This document shows, piece by piece, positions 1 to 7,041 of a stretch of 10,084 nt of DNA. Under the pieces are notes generated by a model. The model was not told the origin of the DNA and searched no databases. It saw only the letters and a list, made by a program, of their open reading frames with translations. Positions within the stretch are counted from its first letter, which is position 1. Each line of letters starts with the position of its first letter. Source of the DNA: Discostella pseudostelligera (lineage: Eukaryota > Bacillariophyta > Thalassiosirophyceae > Thalassiosirales > Thalassiosiraceae); the NCBI GenBank assembly GCA_036940085.1, contig JALLBK010000618.1, forward strand, positions 1-10,084, written 5' to 3'. The position numbers and the translations under genes were made by a program.

Positions 1-30
1 TCGTGGAGGCTTAGCTAGGCTCGGGATTGG

Positions 31-206
31 TAGTACGGGTTGGTCTCCCACGTCGTGTCAACGATTTGGTTTCCACGTGTCGAATCTGATTGTTGGGAGT
101 CCTTCGGATTGGACTTCCACGTGGTGAAACCGTCGAGTTGGGAGTCCACTCTCGATCGATCGAGTTGGAATGCCACGTGGCAAGATCAGGTGGTCTTCCA
201 CGTGTC
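31..206. promoter_or_regulatory. Array of five (N)TGG-N3/4-CCACGT elements (G-box cluster)
   Basis: CACGTG occurs at 74-79, 118-123, 174-179 and 199-204, with a near-match CACGTC at 49-54. The 174 site lies in a perfect 12-bp palindrome, TGCCACGTGGCA (171-182). Each site is preceded by a TGG-ended half-site: GTTGG 39-43, TTTGG 65-69, ATTGG 108-112, GTTGG 164-168 and GGTGG 189-193, at 4, 3, 4, 4 and 4 nt from CCACG. On the minus strand the third copy reads CACGTGG-N4-CCAAT, a G-box beside a CCAAT box. Other shared words are GTTGGGAGTCC at 92-102 and 137-147. CACGTG is a known core for bZIP and bHLH factors and CCAAT for NF-Y. Regulatory use here is inferred. It could instead be the edge of a degenerate repeat family running off the left end. 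Confidence 0.5.
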
Positions 207-578
207 ATCAAGGGCCGAATGTCCGGCACACAAAGCTCGCAAAGAAAGAGTTCGACAAAGATATTACCTATTCCTACGCACGTAAATTTTAAATTTGAGT
301 TTCTCTCTCTGGGAATTAGTAGTTTTTGTGGCGCGCTCTTCTTCGTAGTCAGCTCCTCGCCTAAAATTTACATGCCGATGGAAGGTACATGACCATGATG
401 TCGATGAGGAGGGATGAAGAGGAGAGATCTATTAGTATTCGAATCGCCGTATGCATTATTGTTGGTGATGAATCTCTATGACCAGATAATAGATGATTAT
501 GTGGTGGTTTAATCGATAAGGAAGTCATCCCTGTCGAAACAAAAGTGGTCACTCATAAACGATGCAAAACGATAAACG
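207..578. other. 5' flank of the low-complexity protein gene
   Basis: No gene is supported here. The stretch is moderately AT-rich, with a short TCTCTCTCT run near 302-310 and several in-frame stops. An in-frame TAA at 573-575 directly precedes the chosen ATG at 579, so the main reading frame cannot extend upstream without an intron. The promoter and 5' UTR presumably lie here, but I see no convincing TATA box or initiator. Confidence 0.4.
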
Positions 579-3500
579 ATGGTAATCACCACTCGGCCAA
601 CGAGCAATGTCAACTCTGCCGAGATGATGCGAATACAGAAGCGCAAGCAAGCTGCGAGAAGTTCATCGATGGAGACGGTGGCAGCAGCTGCAGCAACAAC
701 AACAACTAGAAAAGCTCATGCGCCATTGCCTCTTCCTCCTCCTCTCCTTCGTCTACACAACACAACTGCTGCCAACAAAGTTGTTGCTGTTGTTGGCACC
801 GATACGCCTCCATTGGCATTCTCTCCTGGAAAATCTTGTCGTCGTCCTAGGAAGAATAATCAACAAGCACAGTCACACCAGCAACAACAACAGCAACAGC
901 AACAGCTACAGCAGTACCAACATCATGCGCCGATCGTATCTTGGGGAGGAAAACGCAATCAGTCTGCGGCAACGACGGTAATTCCAGCTGCAGCGCCAAC
1001 ATCAGCTGTTGCTGCTGGTGGTGGACGGGTGGTGAGAGGGGTCGACGAAGATGAGCCATTGCCCTGGCCACCGACTATGTCACCACTACATCACTTACAA
1101 CCACGCCCATTGCATTCATCGCAGAATCAACTACAACTTCCCAATCCATCCTTCGGCGATGAAGACTTTGGAATCTTAGCAGGATGTATCGAAAATCTAG
1201 ACAGCATGGGCAGTATCGACGATAATAGTGTCGTAGTCATCGATAGCGTTAGGCAGGGTGGGAATTGTGGTGAAGGAGCTTCTTCCAATGCCACTACTGC
1301 TGCTTCAGCGGATGGTGATCGCAAATACTCCTCTTGCATGAGCTCGGAGAAGGTGGTGGCCGCAACTCGAGCCGCCGCGGCAGTGTTGGCGGGCAATAAA
1401 GACTACGGCATAGCAACCCCTATGACTGATGTTGCATCTGTATCAAGATCGATACTGCCAAGACCTGGCAAGAACACTACGACACCTTGTGACGATGTTG
1501 TCATCCTGACCAGCTTGGAAACGAAAACGACACCACCACCTCCCTCTATGACAGCCACCAATGAATTCATGAGGAGAAGTCATTCGAGTGAATCCATTGT
1601 AGTCACCTCTCCATCCAGAAATGGTGATTCCAACTGCAGCAGGAGTACTGTATCACATCCACCATCGTCTCCAGAAACATTCTTGCTTATGACACCGGCG
1701 GGTGGTATTCCAGGTGACGGTACATCTTCTCCTACATCTCACCACCTCCACGAGAATCATAGCATGCACGTGTACGAAACTTCTCCGACAAGTCTGTATT
1801 GGGATGAATTATCCAATATGGATCAATTCTTTAATGATGTGACTGGTGGTGGAACAACAACTCCTACGGCTTCCCCTCGTGGTGATGGTGGTGGTGGTGG
1901 TGATAGTGGTGCTGGTCAAAGCAATGACGGAGTAGATTCGAGGCAGATCGGTTCTGGCAATGTTGGAGCTGCTGGAGGAGAATGTGACGCAAGTGCTGGA
2001 AATTACATTCATTTCTCACCAGTGAAACGCAAATGCGACGTATTGTATGGACGTCAAAGCCCACCACTTGTCGACGATGGCAATAGAGAGCAAAAACAAC
2101 TGAAGACGCAACGACAGAATCAACAACAACACCATGGACAAAAGGATGAGTTCAGCCACTTGGCATCAAACAGCACCTCGCCATCATCTCTTCGCATCAT
2201 GAAGTCAGACAGCAAGATGACAGAGAAGAAGGCGAAGAACCTGAAAAAGAGCAAGGATCGAGATAAATCTCCGGTCAAGTCTGCGAAGCTCGTGACACCT
2301 CGGAACCAAATCTTCTCCTTGAAACCGTCGTCGTCATATCCTCCTCCTCCTCCTTCTGCTCCTATTCCACTTCAGCCACAATTGTTCCAAGGGAATGAGA
2401 CCGAAGTCGAAAGCTCTAACGGCAATCTGTACGATGACCCCATTCATCCATCAAACGCAACCTTAAAAAAGTATGACAACGAATTGTACCACAAGTTACG
2501 AAATACACAACCACCTCGGGATATGACACTGCCACCACGTGTTGTACCGAGTAATCTGACCGGAAATCAACTTGTAATTCTCCAAGGTTCATCGAAACAG
2601 CATGAGCATTACAGAATTGAGGAGTGTGTCTTCCATTCGACCTATTCCTTCTACAATTTTTTACGCGAGATATATCCCGCTCTCGAAGGATGCACCTACC
2701 TATTGCCGGGATTGCATCAGAGGAGAACGGCAGCAAATCAGTACAGTAGTAGGTGTGAAGAGGATGTCGGTGGTATTGACATGCGCAGTCGCATCCATGT
2801 CAGTTCGTTTGGAAGCTTCGCGTTAACACGGTCCGATAAGGTATGTTTGTCATGAGATAGAATGTTCCTCTCTCTTTCACTTTTGATCATGTCATCGGCC
2901 AACAATCGCTTTCATGTTTGTTCAACTCATATTTATTGTCCCAGTCCAAACTGACCGATGCTGGTGTGAAGATGGCAAAGCAACGAGTAGAATGTGCCAT
3001 CTATGCTTTCGGTGGAACAGTAACGCGTAGACAGTCATCGCCATCGCAGCCCAGCAAGCCAGATAAGATGTCAATCTTTCGAGTGAAGAAGGATTCAACC
3101 TCCACCACCACCACCACCACCACCACCAAGACATCATTAGCCAAGTCATCGTCCCAAAGCGGCAGTGGCGAAGTATGTGATGCCGACGGCAGTACAAGTA
3201 GGTCGAATAACAAACAAAGATCCTCATCGTCGCGATCTATCAGTCGTCAACGAAAGTACGAAGAGAAACTACGCCAACAATACTTTGAGCATGGTGATCG
3301 TCTCTCGTGGGATGTACAGGCCAATTTATCCCTCACTCTCGACGGTGGCAATACGTTTGATGAAGAGGATATTCTTCTCCAGTGGAGTGGTGGGAGCAAT
3401 CTATCCGATGGCAAGCAGCAGCATCAATCGCAACAGCAACCGAAGAAGAATCGATGCAAAAAGTGTGGCCAGATAAAGCAGGGCCATGTTTGTCCGTACT

Positions 3501-4240
3501 CATCGTCGATGCAACGAAGTATTGGCGTTATGGTATATCCCTCCGTGAATGCGCATGTGGCAGATGAGCCGGGATTCTTGGCCCCGGCGTTGTGTGAGAT
3601 GAACAACTTCATCTCTATCAAGGGGAGCGCATCGTTTGAGTCAAACAATGGAGATGATAGGATGAAGTTGACGAGTTTGATTGCGTCGAGTGAACGGACG
3701 AGCGGGGTTCAGACGAGTGCATCATGTGGCAAAGATGATGCGGCGAAAGCAATGAATCCATACCGACGAAAGTCGTTACTCGCATCTCCTACCAGAACCT
3801 CTGAGCCAATCGACAACAACAAACGAGCACCTGATGTGGAAGGAGTAGCAAAGCTTGGGAAATCTAAGACCGAATCTACCAACTTGCTCTTTCAACCCAC
3901 GATGGAAGTAACAATCGATCAATATCGAACGATCACATCCAGCAAGGACGCACTCAACTCCCACGATCATGATCTTGGCTATGTGTATCCACAAGTACCA
4001 CTGACATTCACACAACGCAAATCATTGAGTGATGCATTATTCTCACTATCGAAGCGTGTTCCGAAGCTGACAGAAGAATGTGCGTTGGTATTAGCCGAGG
4101 CGAGGAAGAATGATCAGTGGGATTTGGCAGTGGCGGAGCTTATGGCGCAGGTGCTTTGTGTGTTACATTGCAGTCCGACGAATGATTTCATTTTGGAGGG
4201 GTTGAGAAGATACTTGTTGACTTTGGGTGTGGTGTGTTGA
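579..4240 (+). CDS. Low-complexity protein with Cys/His motif, function unknown (2 exons)
   Basis: The coding sequence joins 579-2840 and 2945-4240, 1185 residues. The ATG at 579 is the first in frame after TAA at 573; Met17 is an alternative. Residues 1 to about 600 are low complexity: a Gln tract at 95-114, Thr, Ser and Gly runs, a lysine-rich stretch at 550-570 that could be a nuclear localisation signal, and a Pro run near 585-600. A non-repetitive block (about 660-790) spans the splice junction and holds an aromatic-rich segment (His677 to about 715). Exon 2 carries a Thr tract from (CCA)9 and a motif Cys925-x2-Cys928-x6-His935-x-Cys937, a possible small zinc site. The last 79 residues (about 1107-1185) look helical and amphipathic. 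Taken together this suggests a nuclear or regulatory protein, but I recognise no named family. Similar C-terminal domains seem familiar from other diatom hypotheticals (memory only). Gene model confidence is high, function low. Confidence 0.82.
861..926 (+). repeat. CAA/CAG polyglutamine tract
   Basis: A mixed CAA/CAG run encodes a Gln/His-rich stretch (residues 95-116) with nine consecutive Gln at 101-109. The mixed codons argue for an older, stabilised tract rather than recent pure-repeat slippage. Confidence 0.9.
1880..1916 (+). repeat. GGT-rich microsatellite encoding Gly
   Basis: GGT units interrupted by GAT, AGT and GCT encode a glycine-rich linker in the low-complexity protein. On the opposite strand the same DNA gives a His/Thr-rich open frame that is only a shadow. 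Confidence 0.8.
2841..2944 (+). other. Intron of the low-complexity protein gene
   Basis: A 104-bp GT-AG intron with donor AAG|GTATGT and acceptor TTGTCCCAG|T, phase 0. Reading through meets a TGA at 2853-2855, just after the donor, so the two long open frames are joined only by splicing. The flanking protein sequence runs smoothly across the junction (Ser-Asp-Lys | Ser-Lys-Leu). Confidence 0.85.
3102..3128 (+). repeat. (CCA)9 microsatellite encoding polythreonine
   Basis: Nine perfect CCA units, read in frame as ACC, give a run of eight Thr in exon 2 of the low-complexity protein. It is the purest microsatellite in the gene and so the likeliest to vary in length between strains. Confidence 0.9.
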
Positions 4241-5064
4241 GAATATTTTTCTCTCGTAAATTATGGTACAATGTCGTCGGTGGAGGGCATGATGTGAACT
4301 CGACTGATGGATAGATAACAGCTGATAACAGATAATAGATAATAATGAAGTACGAACTCGAATGAATCGAATCGCTGTTGACAGTGGATGTGGACGTATC
4401 TGGCTTTCATTTCCATTACGGAGTCGGTGCATATTTATGTGGCACGGCAGTGGTCGGCAGATACCTCTACCTCTAGTACTGGTCGGCGTTGCCGTCCTCG
4501 CGCGGGCCAGCGCCAAGCCAAGCGCCAACATCGTACGTGTTGTTCTGTTCATGTTCATGTTGCCCACCGGCGCAAAATAATATCCAAAAGATCTGGCGGG
4601 AAGGAACATTGTCTCTCAAATAATTAGCGCCTTTGTATCTACGGTGGAGTCGTATCCATCCTGACCGTGAGCGCTGACATGAATCTTCGCCACCGGCATG
4701 CCCTTTCACCGACATCGGGCCAACCCAACCAATATCGATTATGCATGGAAGAAGAATTATCGATCAGTGGTGTGATGGTGGTGTGCTTCTGTCGTAGTCT
4801 TCGAAGTGATTTGTAAGATCGGTGCCATTGCAATAATTGACGCATTGGCGCGGGGGTGACTATGTTCATGTTGCAGGAAATGGTCGGCCATATTAGATTG
4901 ATTGATCCAAGTATGAGAATGAGAGATTTCGTGAATTCCCTCTACTCCAAGGTTCTCTAAGGTCAGTGGGTGTGTTTCGTTTTATGTCATGATGTGAAAA
5001 AGATATTGAACTCTACTTTGTCGCTAATTTACATGGCCAACATTCTTATTTCTAGCCTAAAAAT
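4241..5064. other. Convergent intergenic region, no convincing gene
   Basis: This 824-bp gap separates the 3' ends of two converging genes. I find no tRNA, no conserved-looking protein and no clear polyadenylation signal. Five GATA tetramers fall within 4310-4341, including the word GATAACAG at 4314-4321 and 4324-4331. A GC-rich patch at about 4440-4550 includes GCGCCAA twice (4510-4516, 4522-4528). Short open frames exist on both strands, but none has recognisable domains. The gap is long for convergent neighbours in a compact genome, so an unrecognised non-coding RNA is possible but not shown. Confidence 0.45.
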
Positions 5065-6581
5065 CTACAACTCAGCCCCAACACTCTCCAGGAAACCAAA
5101 CAGCGGATGATCATAGCCATGCGAATCCAATACTAATTCAATCAAACTGTCTCCTTCACCAAAGTTGGTCCGTTCATTGACATCTCCTCCATTCTCCAGT
5201 AATATTTTCACAACTTCCAAATGGCCTCCTCGGGCGGCTTCATGTATTGGTTGCCATCCATTCGAGTCCTTCTCATGAAGTAAATCTTTATGGTTGGACA
5301 CAAAGTGAGCAACTCGGTCAATGTCTCCAATGGCCGCGGCATGAGAAAGTTCCTCGAGGGGGGATGCAGCTGCGGCTGGGGATTCCTTGACATGTCGGAA
5401 TGATTTTTGAGGTGGGTGCTCCCGCAGCCACTTCTTTTCATCGGGGGATCCTCGTAGGATGTAGATGGGCATGTGTTCCTCGCCTTCATCGGTTAAGACG
5501 GGAGTATCTCGCTCACGAAGAAGTTTGCCCGTTGGATTGAAGTGTATCTGTGAAATAAATTGAGAGGGTGAATGATATGAACCGTGATGTCAGCATACAA
5601 CAATTCTCCACTTGCTGGTGAAAATTATGTAATACACAACATCGGGAACACTTACAAATATGTTGGCAAAGTATTTGCCTTTCAATGGAAATGGACGTCC
5701 GTGAATCAAGGAATGAGACTCGTACAATACCATGTCACCAGGCTTCATTGTTACATTATACGCGAGACCATCTCTTCCATACACTTCCAAAGGCCAATCT
5801 TCTTCTACATCTTGGGCAACATTGATAATGCAAGAGGAGATCAATGGATTTCGGTCCGCGTGGGGATTTAAGATGGCTCCATTGGTGTATTGGCGAATAC
5901 CATACATGGACGATGGCTCGAGTTCCATGCCGGTCCACTCCTCGAGGATAGGTTTGACACCATCCCATATCTTGCGTTTCAGATCGTACCCGCCGCCACG
6001 CAAGGATGTTTCTTCGACACTGACCATGTAGGTTGGCGCTGCCCAATGATTGACGTAGGTGTTTCCACGGGGCCACTTTTCCTGGGATCTTTCATCGTAG
6101 TGCGTTTCCCAGTAGTTGGAGAGTAGATCAAAGACGGCTTTGGGAGCTTGGACCTTTTTGAATCCAGTGTCGGTGTAATTCTGGAGTTTATGGCATCAGG
6201 TGATGGTGAGAAATAATGCTCAATCGTCAATTGTATAAATCGTCTGAAAATCTCAATTCATCCTCCAACTCTTACCTGCATCGACGCTGGCTGGCGAACA
6301 CTCATCGCACAACGATCCTCCTCAGTAAGATCGCAAGAATCTGGGGCATCTGAATAGTACTGCCTGCATCCCTCCATAAATTCTTCATATGCTTTGCGAC
6401 GATCGCCAAGGGGTTGATGATCTTGTGCAAAGTTTAGGTGATGTACGGGGAAGGACACATCGACACCATAGGAGGGTTCGCCGAAGGCATTGAGCACTTG
6501 CTTTTGTGATGCAGATGTGACTCGGACGACCAATCCTGTCACCAAGACCGATAGTAACTTCATTGTTGAGATTTTATTCAT
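5065..6581 (-). CDS. Secreted prolyl 4-hydroxylase-like 2OG/Fe(II) oxygenase with C-terminal ankyrin repeats
   Basis: Minus-strand exons 6581-6276, 6180-5656 and 5547-5065 give 437 residues. Residues 1-24 form a signal peptide (cleavage likely after Thr-Ser-Ala24). Met7 (codon 6563-6561) has a better start context (A at -3) and would give an 18-residue signal. A Cys-containing segment follows, then the catalytic double-stranded beta-helix (about 105-300): iron ligands His209-x-Asp211 and distal His262 in His-Gly-Arg-Pro. The usual 2-oxoglutarate lysine at +10 is not in place; Lys271 (+9) or Lys269 (+7) are candidates. The His209-His262 spacing (53) is short for a classical P4H. Residues about 339-437 hold ankyrin repeats, clearest at 371-401. 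The family oxidises protein side chains, usually proline, using 2-oxoglutarate and O2; the substrate here is unknown. The gene is divergent from a second P4H. Oxygenase call strong, proline specificity moderate. Confidence 0.85.
5548..5655 (-). other. Intron 2 of the ankyrin P4H gene
   Basis: A 108-bp GT-AG intron read on the minus strand: donor TTT|GTAAGT, acceptor TTTCACAG|A, phase 0. It lies just after the distal His and candidate Lys residues, so exon 3 supplies the last catalytic-core strand (Ile-His-Phe) plus the entire ankyrin tail. Confidence 0.87.
6181..6275 (-). other. Intron 1 of the ankyrin P4H gene
   Basis: A 95-bp GT-AG intron read on the minus strand: donor CAG|GTAAGA, acceptor ACTCCAG|A, phase 0. 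It separates the signal peptide and Cys-containing segment from the catalytic region. Joining Ala-Ser-Met-Gln to Asn-Tyr-Thr-Asp keeps a continuous frame. Confidence 0.85.
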
Positions 6582-7041
6582 TTAGAGGGTGGTGCACCGG
6601 ATTGGAGGAGAGATTTGGTTTTATGGAGGATGATCTGGATTGGTCCATGGCGACTGGCGGGCGACGGCCGACGGCGATGAAATAAGCTGCCGGTTCGGGT
6701 TGTGCATTCACTGTTCGGATGGGGCTTGCGTCGGTGATGTACTATTCCTACGTGAGGACACCGTCGCGCCAAATTATTTTTGCTCACACAATCTTCTGAG
6801 CACTGTCGCGATGCATTGAACCCGAAGCATTGGTGAGATATTATTATCCGAACGTCGATGCGGATGTTATTGATCGTTGCATCGATTGAACCCGAAGCAT
6901 AGGTGCGATATTATTATCCGAACGTCGATGCCGATGCTATTGTTATCATTGCATCGTTCTCTCTACAATCACTGCGGGATCTCATAATACTTGACCCAAT
7001 TTCATTCATCGCTCGGAAAATATCTTGATTTCATCAGCAAC
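6582..7041. promoter_or_regulatory. Shared divergent promoter region of two P4H genes
   Basis: These 460 bp lie between the start codons of two divergent hydroxylase genes and must hold both promoters, or one bidirectional promoter. CCAAT boxes appear on the minus strand (ATTGG at 6601-6605 and 6638-6642), facing the ankyrin P4H gene. GCGCCAAA at 6766-6773 matches the E2F consensus in reverse, but such a short word may be chance. The half nearest the plus-strand gene is a 70-bp tandem duplication, listed separately. No TATA box is clearly placed. Confidence 0.6.
6815..6956. repeat. Two-copy 70-bp tandem repeat in the divergent promoter
   Basis: Unit 1 (6815-6884) and unit 2 (6885-6956) both start ATTGAACCCGAAGCAT and share GATATTATTATCCGAACGTC with few substitutions. 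They diverge toward the end, where unit 2 is 2 nt longer, and both finish in GCATCG. The duplication ends 85 bp before the ATG of the VHL-like P4H gene, so it may double a regulatory segment or fall in its 5' UTR. A 5' UTR exon boundary cannot be excluded. Confidence 0.9.

Noticed and set aside
40..285. 81-residue plus-strand open frame over the CACGTG array with seemingly repetitive peptide words
   Set aside because: The repeated DNA words fall in different frames from copy to copy, so the protein-level repetition is a by-product. There is no domain or sensible start context.
4362..4580. 72-residue plus-strand open frame with hydrophobic stretches in the convergent gap
   Set aside because: No signal peptide at the N-terminus, no family resemblance, and an overlapping frame of similar length nearby; most likely chance.
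4163..4609. 148-residue minus-strand open frame overlapping the 3' end of the low-complexity protein gene
   Set aside because: It has no domain, overlaps real coding sequence antisense, and has Arg/His/Thr-rich composition typical of a random frame.
6815..6956. CRISPR-like or mobile-element terminal repeat
   Set aside because: Only two directly adjacent units without spacers, no inverted ends, no target duplication and no transposase nearby.
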